Origin: an uncultured Bacteroidota bacterium
GTDB taxonomy: Bacteria > Bacteroidota > Bacteroidia > Flavobacteriales > Flavobacteriaceae
Reading direction: 5' to 3'
Assembly (NCBI GenBank): GCA_902622595.1
Contig: CACNQM010000002.1
Location: 177,736-241,735, forward strand
Length of the DNA: 64,000 nt
The notes under the pieces were generated by a model, which was not told where the DNA came from, searched no databases, and was given only the letters and a program-made list of their open reading frames with translations. Position 1 is the first letter of the stretch. Every line of letters begins with the position of its first letter. Shown here in pieces: positions 16,546 through 26,671 of the stretch. Made by a program: the position numbers and the translations under genes.

Positions 16546-19018
16546 ATTGTCAAATCCAATTAGTCATAGAATTTTATTTTTTTTAATTCTAAGCCAATCA
16601 TATAGCCAACAAATTTCTGTACAAGATGAAACTACTAATGAGATTCTTCCTGATGTAGTCGTTTACAATGAAGATAAATCCAAATCAATAATAACAAACA
16701 CCAATGGAATTGTTGATTTAGATATTTTTTCTGGTGACGAAAAAATATATTTCCAACTACTTGGATATTCATTATTAGAAAGAATTAAAGATAGTTTAGT
16801 TAATGGAGATATAATATATCTTCAAGAGGAAAGTCAGGCACTTGACGAAGTAATATTATCTGTAGCAAGATCAGAATCTAATGTAAACCAGGTTGCCGAA
16901 AAGGTATCTGTGATTAAATCTGAGGATGTTTTTTTAACTTCTCCATCGTCTGGTGCTGAATTACTTGAACTAAGTCCTGGTGTTAGAATTCAAAAAAGCC
17001 AAGGTGGAGGTGGGAGCCCAATAATTCGAGGTTTTGAAGCAAATAGGGTATTAATTGTTGTAGATGGTGTGCGAATGAATAATGCCATTTACAGGTCAGG
17101 ACATCTACAAAATTCAATTACAATTGATCCTAATAATATTGAAAGAGCTGAGGTAATTTTTGGCTCATCCTCTGTAGGTTACGGATCTGATGCAATGGGA
17201 GGTGTTGTTCATTATTATACAAAAGACCCTGTTTTGAAATCTTCAAAAAAAATTAAATCAGGTTTTACCACAAATTACTCTTCTGCAAATCAATCTATCT
17301 CTAATAATTTCATTACTAACTACAGTAAAGAAAATTGGGGAAGCATTACATCTTTAACTATTTCTAAATATGGAGACATTAGAATGGGACAAAATAGAAA
17401 GCATGGGTATGAAAATTGGGGACTATCATCATTATTTTCCAAGAACTCCAGATACAGTTATTATCCTGAACCATCTATAAATGAAGATGAAAATATTCAA
17501 AGAAACACTGAATATAGTCAAGTGGATCTATTCCAAAAGTTTTTATTTAAAGTTGGTGAAACCAACTTATTAAATCTTAATATTCAGTTTTCAGAATCCA
17601 GTGATATTGATCGATATGATCAATTAAGTATAATTAAAGGTAATTCATTAAAATTTGCTGAGTGGTATTACGGTCCTCAAAAAAGACTTTTAATCTCACC
17701 CAGTTTAAAGATTTTCCCTGAAAGAAAGTTTATGAAAAAGGGTGTTATTACACTTGGATTTCAAAAAATTAATGAAAGTAGAATTAAAAGAAAATTTAAT
17801 GCTTTAAATAGGTCGCATCAAATTGAAGACTTAAAAGTTTATAGTATTAATGGTGATTTTGACACTTATTTTGATGGTGGCCACTCTATTTCATATGGGT
17901 TAGAATCTACCTACAATTACAATTATTCAAAAGCATACGATAGGATACTTGAGATTTCAGGTAATAGCGTAATAGGTTTAAGTCAAAAGATTGCAATTCC
18001 TACAAGATACCCTAGTGATGGAAGCTCATACACAAGTTTTGCTTCATATATAAATTGGTCATGGAATATGAGTGAGTTTTTTACTTTTAATGTTGGAACA
18101 AGATTAACTTTTACTGGAATTAAAGCTAGTTGGAATGATGTAATTTCTGTGAATCCTCAACTATCTAAAATTAATTTAAACTCAAGAGCCTTAACTACAA
18201 CAGTTTCAATAAAGTTAAGACCAAGTAAAAAAGTTCAAATAAATACTGTTTTATCAAGTGGGTTTAGGAACCCTAACATAGATGATATTGGAAAGATTAG
18301 AGAAAATAATGGACTACTAGTGGTGCCCAACACTTTTTTAAAGCCAGAGTACGCATATAATTTAGATCTTGGAATTGATTTTAGATCTCTTGATAATAGT
18401 AACTACATTTCACTAAGAGGTTTTAGCACAATTATTTCGAGACATATAGGTAGAGATAATTACACAGTTTTTTCAGACATAACTACACCAGATTTATCTA
18501 CAATTATTTACAATGGTGAAGAGGTAACTACAATTTCAAATAAAAATCTTGGAAACAGATTTATACATGGATTTTCAATAGATGGGTTCTCTGAGGTTTA
18601 CAATAATTTAAAATTTAACTATAGTTTGACTTATACAAAAGGAGATGATAATGATAATTACGGGCCCCTTCCTTCTATATCTCCTCTATTTGGCTCACTT
18701 TCAATGTCATATACAAAAAAAGATTTGAACATAAAAGCAATGTTTAAGTTTAGTGAAGCAAAAAATGCTGATGAATATAGCTTTGGGGGAGAAGACGGCC
18801 TTGATGAAACACCTTTCATTTTTGAAAACGAAAGATTAATTTATTTAGGTACTCCGAAATGGTCTGATCTATCCATTTATGCTTCTAAAAATATTTCATC
18901 TAATATTATTTTAAGGTTTGGACTAACAAATCTTTTTGATACTCATTATAGAACTTTTGCATCAGGAATTTCAGCTCCTGGAAGATCCTTTCAAATTGGT
19001 CTAAACTATAAATTATAA
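16520..19018 (+). CDS. TonB-dependent receptor (recO-linked)
   Basis: An outer-membrane receptor of about 832 residues. I chose the ATG at 16520, which gives a signal peptide MYLKKFLNKLSNPISHR followed by ILFFLILSQSYSQ; an upstream start at 16469 would add 17 residues and bury the signal. After the signal comes a short carboxypeptidase-regulatory-like domain, then the plug with DEVILSVARSESNVNQVAEK and the IRGFEANRVLIVVDGVRMNN block, and a barrel ending RSFQIGLNYKL. The plug wording resembles metal-complex or heme-type receptors, but the ligand is not determined. It overlaps recO and lies 59 nt before ileS. Confidence 0.88.
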   Translation: MYLKKFLNKLSNPISHRILFFLILSQSYSQQISVQDETTNEILPDVVVYNEDKSKSIITNTNGIVDLDIFSGDEKIYFQLLGYSLLERIKDSLVNGDIIYLQEESQALDEVILSVARSESNVNQVAEKVSVIKSEDVFLTSPSSGAELLELSPGVRIQKSQGGGGSPIIRGFEANRVLIVVDGVRMNNAIYRSGHLQNSITIDPNNIERAEVIFGSSSVGYGSDAMGGVVHYYTKDPVLKSSKKIKSGFTTNYSSANQSISNNFITNYSKENWGSITSLTISKYGDIRMGQNRKHGYENWGLSSLFSKNSRYSYYPEPSINEDENIQRNTEYSQVDLFQKFLFKVGETNLLNLNIQFSESSDIDRYDQLSIIKGNSLKFAEWYYGPQKRLLISPSLKIFPERKFMKKGVITLGFQKINESRIKRKFNALNRSHQIEDLKVYSINGDFDTYFDGGHSISYGLESTYNYNYSKAYDRILEISGNSVIGLSQKIAIPTRYPSDGSSYTSFASYINWSWNMSEFFTFNVGTRLTFTGIKASWNDVISVNPQLSKINLNSRALTTTVSIKLRPSKKVQINTVLSSGFRNPNIDDIGKIRENNGLLVVPNTFLKPEYAYNLDLGIDFRSLDNSNYISLRGFSTIISRHIGRDNYTVFSDITTPDLSTIIYNGEEVTTISNKNLGNRFIHGFSIDGFSEVYNNLKFNYSLTYTKGDDNDNYGPLPSISPLFGSLSMSYTKKDLNIKAMFKFSEAKNADEYSFGGEDGLDETPFIFENERLIYLGTPKWSDLSIYASKNISSNIILRFGLTNLFDTHYRTFASGISAPGRSFQIGLNYKL

Positions 19019-19077
19019 CCTATTATATTAACTTTTATTTGATCTAAAATCATTAATTTCGCCTTTAACTATGCATA

Positions 19078-22000
19078 ATGGGATTTAGAGAATCAAAAAA
19101 CTTTTCACTATCAACAATTGCCTCAGAAATTCAAGATTTTTGGTCAAAGAATGATATTTTCACTAGATCCTATAATAGAGAAAATAGTCCAGATTTTATT
19201 TTCTATGAAGGTCCTCCCTCTGCAAATGGTAAGCCAGGTATACACCATGTGATGGCCAGAACTATAAAAGATGCAGTTTGCAGATATAAAACTTTAAAGG
19301 GTTATAATGTTAAAAGAAAAGCCGGTTGGGATACTCACGGATTACCAGTAGAGTTAGGGGTAGAAAAAGAATTAGGAATTTCTAAGGATGATATTGGAGA
19401 TAAAATTAGTATTTCTGAGTACAACAGTGCTTGTAAAAAAGCAGTTATGAAATATACCTCTGATTGGGAGTTGTTAACTGAAAGTATGGGATATTGGATT
19501 GACTTGTCAGACCCATATGTCACATACAAACCCAAATACATGGAAACTGTCTGGTGGTTAATTAAAAACTTATTTGAAAAAAAACTTCTTTACAAAGGAT
19601 ATACTGTTCAACCATTTTCACCAGCAGCAGGCTCTGGTTTAAGCTCTCATGAACTGAATCAGCCTGGCGCCTATAGGGAAATAAGTGATACATCAGTAAT
19701 TGCTCAGTTTAAATGTATAAACGATAATAGATCTGACAAATTCAATGGAATGTTCCCTTTTTACTTCTTAGCATGGACTACTACCCCTTGGACTCTCCCT
19801 TCTAATACAGCTTTAACCTTAGGTGGTAAAATTGAATATTCATTTGTGAAAACATTTAACCAGTATACAAAAGAAAAAATAACCGTGGTTCTTGCAACTT
19901 CTCTTATTGAAAAAGTTTTTGATAAAAACTTTTTTAATGTTAAAGAAGAAAATAAGTTAGGGTTATTCAAAGAATCTGATGTAAAAATTCCATACTATAT
20001 CGTAAGCTCATTTAATGGTGTTGATTTTGAAAATCTTAAATATGAAAGAATATGGGATGAGTCTCCTCTACCAATTGATAATCCAGAAAATGCATTTAGA
20101 ATAATTTTAGGGGATTTCGTAACAACCGAGGACGGAACTGGAATTGTTCATACAGCTCCAACATTTGGCGCAGATGATTATAAGGCTGCAAAATCTGCAA
20201 AACCTGAGGTTCCCCCTCTTCTAGTTCTAGATGAAAATGGAAATAAGGTACCTCTTGTTGATTTAAAAGGTAAATTCATTGATGATATTGGTCTGATAAG
20301 TGGAAAATATGTAAAAAATGAATACTATGAAGAAGATAAGATGCCTGAAAAATCGATAGATGTTGAAATTGCTATTAAACTTAAAGAAAAAAATCTAGCA
20401 TTTAAAGTTGAAAGATACTCTCACTCTTATCCTCATTGCTGGAGAACAGATAAGCCTATTTTATATTATCCAATGGAATCATGGTTTATCAAGGTAAGTG
20501 ACTTGTCTGAAAGGATGTTTAATCTCAATAAAGAAATTAATTGGAAGCCAAATTCAACTGGTGAGGGACGATTTGGAAACTGGTTAAAATCTGCAAATGA
20601 TTGGAACCTTTCTAGATCAAGGTTTTGGGGAGTTCCACTTCCTATATGGGCTAATGAAGATAATTCCGAATACAAAATTATAGGATCTGTTGAAGAGCTC
20701 ATAAATGAAATCAATATATCAATCAAATATGGGAACATGAAGTCTAACCCATTTGCAAGTTTCGAAATCGGAAATATGTTAGATGAAAATTATGATAATA
20801 TAGACTTACACAAAGACATTGTTGATAAAATAATTCTATCCACAAGTAAAGGTTCACCAATGAAAAGGGAGAAAGATATAATTGATGTTTGGTTTGAATC
20901 AGGTGCAATGCCATATGCTCAAATTCATTATCCGTTTGAGAATAAGGACTTGATTAATAAACAAATTAATTTTCCAGCTGACTTTATAGCAGAAGGTGTT
21001 GACCAAACAAGAGGGTGGTTCTATACTCTTCACGCTATCTCATGTCTTTCTTTTAACTCCATTTCATATAAAAATGTTATTTCTAACGGACTCGTATTAG
21101 ACAAAAATGGACAAAAAATGTCTAAAAGACTAGGAAATACTATTGATCCATTTGAAATGATAAATATCTATGGTGCAGATGCAGTTAGATGGTATATGAT
21201 TTCCAACTCAAACCCATGGGATAATTTAAAATTTGATAAAGAAGGTGTTGCTGAAGTTAAAAGAAAATTTTTTGGGACTCTTCAAAATGTCTATAGTTTT
21301 TTTAGTTTATATGCCAACATTGACAACTTTAAATATGAGGAAGATAAAATAGATTTTCTCAAAAGACCTGAACTTGATAGATGGATTATCTCAGAATTAA
21401 ATTCATTGGTAAAAAAAGTAGATTATAACCTTGAGAACTATGATTTAACACCTGCTTCTCGAGAAATAAATGATTTTGTTCAGGAGAAACTTAGCAATTG
21501 GTACGTAAGATTATCGAGGAGAAGATTCTGGAAAGGAGAATATAATCAAGATAAAATTTCTGCATATCAAACACTACATGAATGTTTGATAAAAATTAGT
21601 AAACTTATTTCTCCAATAGCACCTTTTTATTCTGAGTATGTATTTCAATCTTTAAATATAATTTCCAAACAAGAAGATGCTAAGTCTGTTCATTTGTCAA
21701 GTTTTCCAGATATAATTCCAGAGTTAATTAATAAAAAGCTTGAGAAAAAAATTAATCAAGTTAGAAATATTTGCTCCTTGGCACTTTCTATTAGAAAAAA
21801 AGAAAAAATTAAAGTTAGACAGCCACTGAATAAGATAATTATTCCAGTTAAATCAGAAAATGAAAAAGAAGAGATTGAAAACGCAAAATCTCAAATACTA
21901 TCTGAAATAAATGTAAAGTCAATTGAATTTCTTGATAAGAAAGACTCTCTACTAGTGAAAGAGCTTAAACCCAAGTTTAAGCTGCTTGGTCCCAGATATG

Positions 22001-22476
22001 GAAAAATAATTAATGCTGTTGCAAAAGAAATCAAACAACTTTCAAATACTGAAATTGAAAAACTTGAAATTGAGGGAAGTATAAATCTATCAGTTGAAAA
22101 CACCGATGTAATTATTTCTAATGATGACGTAGAGATAAACTATAAGGATATTGAAGGTCTTTCCGTAGCAACTGATGGTAGTCAAACTATAGCTCTTGAT
22201 TTAAAACTTAGTGAAGAACTAATAAATGAGGGTATTACAAGAGAAATAGTTAATAGAGTTCAAAACATCAGAAAAAATCAAGGCTATGATGTAACTGATA
22301 AAATTGAGATTAATATAAAAAATAACAAAAAACTTGAAGAGGCGTTAAATTCTAATTTAGACTACATAAAGGGTGAAACTCTAGCAATAAAATTATATTT
22401 TAGCGAAAATTTAAATGAAGGAGAAGAAATTGAGTTTGATGATATAAAAACAGTTATAACCATAAATAAAGTTTAG
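19078..22476 (+). CDS. ileS: Isoleucine--tRNA ligase
   Basis: An 1132-residue class I synthetase charging tRNA-Ile. The nucleotide-binding signature is GPPSANGKPGIHHVMART (HIGH variant GIHH) and the second signature is KNGQKMSKRLGN. The editing domain (WTTTPWTLPSNTAL), the anticodon-binding region and the long C-terminal extension typical of Bacteroidota enzymes are present. The type resembles the eukaryote-like IleRS group that is often less sensitive to mupirocin; that is family knowledge and not shown here. It is followed after 1 nt by the DksA-like gene and then lspA. Confidence 0.96.
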   Translation: MGFRESKNFSLSTIASEIQDFWSKNDIFTRSYNRENSPDFIFYEGPPSANGKPGIHHVMARTIKDAVCRYKTLKGYNVKRKAGWDTHGLPVELGVEKELGISKDDIGDKISISEYNSACKKAVMKYTSDWELLTESMGYWIDLSDPYVTYKPKYMETVWWLIKNLFEKKLLYKGYTVQPFSPAAGSGLSSHELNQPGAYREISDTSVIAQFKCINDNRSDKFNGMFPFYFLAWTTTPWTLPSNTALTLGGKIEYSFVKTFNQYTKEKITVVLATSLIEKVFDKNFFNVKEENKLGLFKESDVKIPYYIVSSFNGVDFENLKYERIWDESPLPIDNPENAFRIILGDFVTTEDGTGIVHTAPTFGADDYKAAKSAKPEVPPLLVLDENGNKVPLVDLKGKFIDDIGLISGKYVKNEYYEEDKMPEKSIDVEIAIKLKEKNLAFKVERYSHSYPHCWRTDKPILYYPMESWFIKVSDLSERMFNLNKEINWKPNSTGEGRFGNWLKSANDWNLSRSRFWGVPLPIWANEDNSEYKIIGSVEELINEINISIKYGNMKSNPFASFEIGNMLDENYDNIDLHKDIVDKIILSTSKGSPMKREKDIIDVWFESGAMPYAQIHYPFENKDLINKQINFPADFIAEGVDQTRGWFYTLHAISCLSFNSISYKNVISNGLVLDKNGQKMSKRLGNTIDPFEMINIYGADAVRWYMISNSNPWDNLKFDKEGVAEVKRKFFGTLQNVYSFFSLYANIDNFKYEEDKIDFLKRPELDRWIISELNSLVKKVDYNLENYDLTPASREINDFVQEKLSNWYVRLSRRRFWKGEYNQDKISAYQTLHECLIKISKLISPIAPFYSEYVFQSLNIISKQEDAKSVHLSSFPDIIPELINKKLEKKINQVRNICSLALSIRKKEKIKVRQPLNKIIIPVKSENEKEEIENAKSQILSEINVKSIEFLDKKDSLLVKELKPKFKLLGPRYGKIINAVAKEIKQLSNTEIEKLEIEGSINLSVENTDVIISNDDVEINYKDIEGLSVATDGSQTIALDLKLSEELINEGITREIVNRVQNIRKNQGYDVTDKIEINIKNNKKLEEALNSNLDYIKGETLAIKLYFSENLNEGEEIEFDDIKTVITINKV

Positions 22477-22477
22477 T

Positions 22478-22861
22478 ATGAGTAAAAAGACAAAAAACAG
22501 GTATACTGACAAAGAATTAGAAAGTTTTAGAAAAATTATCAATGAAAAAATTGAAAAAGCAAAGACAGATTTAGATCTTCTTAAAAGTGCATATATGAAT
22601 GATAGCAACAATGGGACTGATGATACATCGCCAACATTTAAATCTTTTGAAGAAGGTTCTGAAACAATGTCTAAAGAAGCTAACACTCAATTAGCTCTAA
22701 GACAAGAAAAATTTATCAGAGATTTAAAAAATGCATTGATAAGAATTGAAAATAAAACTTACGGAGTATGTAGGGTTACCGGAAAGCTTATTAATAAAAA
22801 AAGACTTAAAATCGTTCCTCACGCAACATTAAGTATTGAGGCAAAGAATATTCAAAGTTAA
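22478..22861 (+). CDS. DksA/TraR-like regulator with degenerate zinc finger
   Basis: A 127-residue TraR/DksA-family protein: a long coiled-coil N-terminal part (about 10-95) and a C-terminal segment TYGVCRVTGKLINKKRLKIVPHATLS. Only one Cys (98) remains of the usual four-Cys zinc site. The same loss is seen in many Bacteroidota members, so it is probably not decay. The family binds the RNA polymerase secondary channel and modulates transcription. It lies between ileS and lspA, a conserved order. Confidence 0.85.
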   Translation: MSKKTKNRYTDKELESFRKIINEKIEKAKTDLDLLKSAYMNDSNNGTDDTSPTFKSFEEGSETMSKEANTQLALRQEKFIRDLKNALIRIENKTYGVCRVTGKLINKKRLKIVPHATLSIEAKNIQS

Positions 22862-22871
22862 GTTCTATTTC

Positions 22872-23516
22872 TTGATCTCACTGCTAAAAAATATTGATGC
22901 TAAAAAATCCATAATATTAATCTTAATATTGGTTTTTTTAGATCAGTTTGTAAAGTTTTACATTAAGCTTAACTATCCTATTACAACATACGGTGAAATG
23001 CCAATTATAGACCTGGGATTTTTTAAGCTTTTATTTATTGAAAATAAGGGTATGGCGATGGGTGCTAGGTTAAATAATTTAATACCTTTTTTAGATGAAG
23101 ATTCTGCAAAATTAATATTAACTTTTGTTAGAATCTTTGCATGTATAGGAATTGGATTTTACCTAAAAAGTATTATAAAAAATAAAGGTTCACAATTATT
23201 AATATTTTGTTTTTGCCTGATATTAGCAGGTGCCTTTGGAAATCTTATTGACTCAGTTTTTTATGGTGTAATATTTTCATCTAGCTATGGTCAAGTTGCC
23301 ACATTATTTCCAGATGTAGGTTATTCGTCATTATTTTATGGAAGCGTTGTTGATATGATTCAATTTCCTCTAGCAACGTGGACATGGCCAAATTGGTTGC
23401 CTTACTTTGGTGGGAGAGAATATACCTTTTTTGAGTATGTATTTAATTTTGCTGATTCCTATATCAGCACTGGTATAATTCTTTTGTTAATCTTTAACAA
23501 GAAAGTTTCTTTTTAA
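22872..23516 (+). CDS. lspA: Lipoprotein signal peptidase (signal peptidase II)
   Basis: An inner-membrane aspartyl protease that cleaves prolipoproteins. Four hydrophobic segments are visible, and the two catalytic Asp motifs are present as GNLIDSVFYG and VVDMIQFP. I prefer the TTG at 22872, giving MISLLKNIDAKKS before the first membrane helix and about 214 residues; an earlier TTG at 22836 would overlap the DksA-like gene. The long loop between the Asp motifs (PDVGYSSLFYGS) is usual in Bacteroidota. Its 3' end overlaps the convergent cyclo-ligase gene by 4 nt. Confidence 0.9.
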   Translation: MISLLKNIDAKKSIILILILVFLDQFVKFYIKLNYPITTYGEMPIIDLGFFKLLFIENKGMAMGARLNNLIPFLDEDSAKLILTFVRIFACIGIGFYLKSIIKNKGSQLLIFCFCLILAGAFGNLIDSVFYGVIFSSSYGQVATLFPDVGYSSLFYGSVVDMIQFPLATWTWPNWLPYFGGREYTFFEYVFNFADSYISTGIILLLIFNKKVSF

Positions 23517-24082
23517 TTAAAACTATATGTTTTACTTGGGGTTACAACAAAGTTAAGCTCAATATCATTTTGATTAATATCACTTATTTCATCAATAGGT
23601 TCAAATAAAGAAAGTCCTATTTTAACTACATTTTTTGGAGCATTACTCATAAACCTATCATAAAATCCTCCACCATATCCAACTCTGTGGCCTTTTCTAT
23701 CAAAAACTAATAGTGGAACTATTATTATTTCAATTAATGATTTATCAAATTCTACATCAGCTATTGGTTCTCTAATTCCTAGATCATTAATAGCAAATTC
23801 TGTGTTTAAGTCTATTTCAAAATGTAATAATTGATCATCACAAATTTTTGGAACTACCACTATTTTATTTTTTTTCATCAATAAGTTCACAATATCATTT
23901 GTGCTGACCTCTTTTTTAGAATCATTGGATAGATAAATATGGAAAAAATGTTTATCCCAGATTTTTATTTGTATTAAGTTATTAAAAATACACTTACACA
24001 AATATTGATACTGACTTAAATTAATTTTGGATCTTTTTTCTTTAAAAGCTTTTCGCAAAAACTTTTTGTTGTTATTTATCAT
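23513..24082 (-). CDS. 5-formyltetrahydrofolate cyclo-ligase
   Basis: A 189-residue enzyme converting 5-formyl-THF to 5,10-methenyl-THF with ATP. It has the N-terminal basic KxxLRKxFKEKR-like segment (NNKKFLRKAFKEKRSKI), the substrate region GIREP and the signature VPLLVFDRKGHRVGYGGGFYDRF near 131-153, which holds the conserved GYGGGFYDR motif. Length is normal. It is convergent with lspA and divergent from uvrC. Confidence 0.92.
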   Translation of the reverse strand: MINNNKKFLRKAFKEKRSKINLSQYQYLCKCIFNNLIQIKIWDKHFFHIYLSNDSKKEVSTNDIVNLLMKKNKIVVVPKICDDQLLHFEIDLNTEFAINDLGIREPIADVEFDKSLIEIIIVPLLVFDRKGHRVGYGGGFYDRFMSNAPKNVVKIGLSLFEPIDEISDINQNDIELNFVVTPSKTYSFN

Positions 24083-24123
24083 CTATTTTAATATAAAATA
24101 AAAATAGCTTTAATTTTGTTTGG

Positions 24124-25851
24124 ATGGAAAAATCTGAACTTCATATTCAATCAAAGTCACTTCCAGAACTGCCTGGTGTATATCAGTTTTATGACGATGA
24201 AAAAATTATATACATAGGTAAAGCAAAAAATTTAAAAAAAAGAGTAAGCTCATATTTTACCAAGAGTCATGAAAGTAAAAAAACTAGACTTTTAGTCAAG
24301 AGCATTAAAAAAATTGAGAAGATCATTGTTGATACAGAAATGGATGCCCTCTTACTTGAAAATAATTTAATAAAGAAATACCAGCCTAAGTATAATATAT
24401 TACTAAAAGATGATAAGTCATACCCATGGATATGTATAGTTAAAAATCCAATTCCTGATATTTTTTACACCAGAAAGGTTGAAAAAAGAAGAGGAGAGTA
24501 TTACGGGCCGTTCACAAATGTATATAGCGCTCGTTTTTTAATTAAACTTATAAAAGATATTTATCCTTTCTTAAATCATGAACTTAACCATATGATTAAG
24601 AAAGAAACAGAGGATACAATAAAAATTAAGTTTTCTGAAAATATAAAATCAATACGACATTTAATTAAAGGCCATTTTAAGAAGTCAATCGATGAGTTAA
24701 AAAATAAGATGGATGCTTTTGCAAAGAATCTAAAATATGAAGAGGCACAGGAGATTAAAGACAAGCTTGACATTCTATATAACTATCAAGCAAAATCAAC
24801 GATTGTTAATTCCAAGATTAGTGATATTGATGTTTTTGCGCTAGTTACTGATCAAACCCATGCATATGTAAATTATTTACAAATATCTTATGGTGCAGTT
24901 ATAAGATCATTTACACTTGAAATTAAGAAAAGGCTTGAAGAAACTGATGAAGAAATTTTAAGGTTAGCTGTTATTGAACTAAAACAAAGGTTTCATTCTC
25001 AAAGTAAAGAAGTAGTTGTCCCATTTAAACTAAGTCTTCCTAAAACACTTAAAATTTCAGTTCCTAAATCAGGCGATAAGAAAAAGTTAATTGAGCTTTC
25101 TAAAAGAAATGCAAAATTTTACAGAATTGATAAGTTAAAGCAGATAAAAATTGTAGATCCCGAGGCCCATGGAAATAGGATTATGGAACAAGCAAGAAAA
25201 GATTTACAATTAAAGAATCAACCTATTCAAATTGAATGTTTTGACAATTCAAATTTAATGGGTACAAATCCTGTTGCGTCTTGTGTGGTCTTTAAGAGTG
25301 GTAAACCATCAAGAAAAGATTACAGACATTTTAAAATTAAGAATATTGAAGGGCCCGATGACTTTGCATCTATGGAACAAGTTATATTTAGAAGATTATC
25401 CAGACTTTTAAAAGAAAATAAACCATTGCCAAATCTTATTATAGTAGATGGGGGAAAAGGCCAACTTTCTGCAGGCTTAAAAAGTATAAAGAAACTTAAT
25501 TTAGAAAAAAAAGTTGCTATAATAGGTATAGCTAAGAGACTTGAAGAAATATTTAAGCCTAATGATAAACTTCCTCTATACATTGATAAAAAATCAGAAA
25601 CTTTAAAATTAATTCAGCAATTAAGAAATGAAGCACATAGATTTGCTATTAATTTTCATAGAGACATAAGGAGTAAAGATGCACTCAAATCTGGCATAGA
25701 TGATTTAATCGGAATTGGTCCTATTCTAAAAGATAAATTGTTGAAAAAGTATAAATCTTTTATTAGACTAAAAGAACTAGAGGAAGAAGAATTAGTTAAG
25801 TTTCTTGGTAAGACAAGAGGTCGATCAGTTTTTAATCAATTAAGAAATTAA
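24124..25851 (+). CDS. uvrC: Excinuclease ABC subunit C
   Basis: A 575-residue UvrC, slightly shorter than the E. coli protein. The N-terminal GIY-YIG nuclease domain reads GVYQFYDDEKIIYIGKA near 18-34, followed by the UvrB-interacting UVR motif with AKNLKYEEAQEIKDKLD near 200-216. Next comes the RNase-H-like nuclease half (IECFDNSN, IIVDGGKGQL), and the protein ends in a helix-hairpin-helix region (GIGPILKDKLLKKY). It makes the dual incisions in nucleotide excision repair. The gene leads a run that continues with DUF3108, M23 and pgi. Confidence 0.95.
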   Translation: MEKSELHIQSKSLPELPGVYQFYDDEKIIYIGKAKNLKKRVSSYFTKSHESKKTRLLVKSIKKIEKIIVDTEMDALLLENNLIKKYQPKYNILLKDDKSYPWICIVKNPIPDIFYTRKVEKRRGEYYGPFTNVYSARFLIKLIKDIYPFLNHELNHMIKKETEDTIKIKFSENIKSIRHLIKGHFKKSIDELKNKMDAFAKNLKYEEAQEIKDKLDILYNYQAKSTIVNSKISDIDVFALVTDQTHAYVNYLQISYGAVIRSFTLEIKKRLEETDEEILRLAVIELKQRFHSQSKEVVVPFKLSLPKTLKISVPKSGDKKKLIELSKRNAKFYRIDKLKQIKIVDPEAHGNRIMEQARKDLQLKNQPIQIECFDNSNLMGTNPVASCVVFKSGKPSRKDYRHFKIKNIEGPDDFASMEQVIFRRLSRLLKENKPLPNLIIVDGGKGQLSAGLKSIKKLNLEKKVAIIGIAKRLEEIFKPNDKLPLYIDKKSETLKLIQQLRNEAHRFAINFHRDIRSKDALKSGIDDLIGIGPILKDKLLKKYKSFIRLKELEEEELVKFLGKTRGRSVFNQLRN

Positions 25852-25876
25852 TTTTGATTAATTTTGTCAATGCAAG

Positions 25877-26671
25877 ATGAAAACTATTCTTCTATACCTT
25901 AAGTTTTTATTATTTAGTATTAATCTAATTTTCAGTCAAACATCCTATTCTGAATTTGGGCCATTTAAAGCTGGGGAAAATCTTGAATACAGGGTACACT
26001 ATGGAATTTTCAATGCCAGTTATGCCTCTCTTACCCTTTCAAATGAGAAGATTGATGGGCAAGATGTTTTACTTGCTTCTGGGTATGGAAAAACAATTGG
26101 TCTAGCTAGACTTTTTTTCAAAGTTGAAGATTATTACAGTAGCTATTTTGAATCAAAAAAAGTACAGCCTAAGCTTTTTAAAAGAAATATTTACGAAGGT
26201 GGTTACACAAAAAATTTGGAGGTTAGTTTTAACTCAGAAAAAAAAGAGGCTATTGTAAAAAATATTAAAAAAGGTACTACTGATATTATTTCAACAAAGG
26301 ATAACGTCCAAGATCTTATATCATCACTATATTATTTAAGGAAAAATTTCTCTGAAGATGATATAGATGAAGGAGATTTTTTTAATATAAATATGTTCTA
26401 CGATTCAAAAAACAGTGAGTTGGCGCTAAAATATCTTGGCAAAGAGGTCATAAGGACCAAATATGGTAGGATAGAGTGTTTAAAACTTATGCCTGCCACT
26501 AATAGGAGTAGAATTTTTAAAGGTGAAGGAAGTATAACAATTTGGCTTACTAATGACGAAAATAAAATTCCTATTAGAATTCAGGCCGATTTATTAGTAG
26601 GTTCTATCAAAGCTGACTTAAACAACTATTCAGGTATTGTTAGTCCTTTTTTAATTAAACAAAAAAGTTAA
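25877..26671 (+). CDS. DUF3108 domain secreted protein
   Basis: A 264-residue protein with a signal peptide ending near LIFSQ (about residue 21). It then has the DUF3108 pattern: FKAGENLEYRVHYGIFNASYASL at 29-51, a middle segment with FFKVEDYYSSYFE and the C-terminal GEGSITIWLTNDENKIPIRIQADLLVGSIKADL. It probably acts in the periplasm or outer membrane; the family's biochemical role is not established. Its last base is the first base of the M23 peptidase gene, and the two are conserved neighbours in Flavobacteriia. Confidence 0.82.
   Translation: MKTILLYLKFLLFSINLIFSQTSYSEFGPFKAGENLEYRVHYGIFNASYASLTLSNEKIDGQDVLLASGYGKTIGLARLFFKVEDYYSSYFESKKVQPKLFKRNIYEGGYTKNLEVSFNSEKKEAIVKNIKKGTTDIISTKDNVQDLISSLYYLRKNFSEDDIDEGDFFNINMFYDSKNSELALKYLGKEVIRTKYGRIECLKLMPATNRSRIFKGEGSITIWLTNDENKIPIRIQADLLVGSIKADLNNYSGIVSPFLIKQKS

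Noticed and set aside
22836..22871. Upstream TTG for lspA at 22836 inside the DksA-like gene
   Set aside because: It adds 12 polar residues before the membrane helix and overlaps the upstream gene by 26 nt; TTG at 22872 gives the usual short N-terminus.
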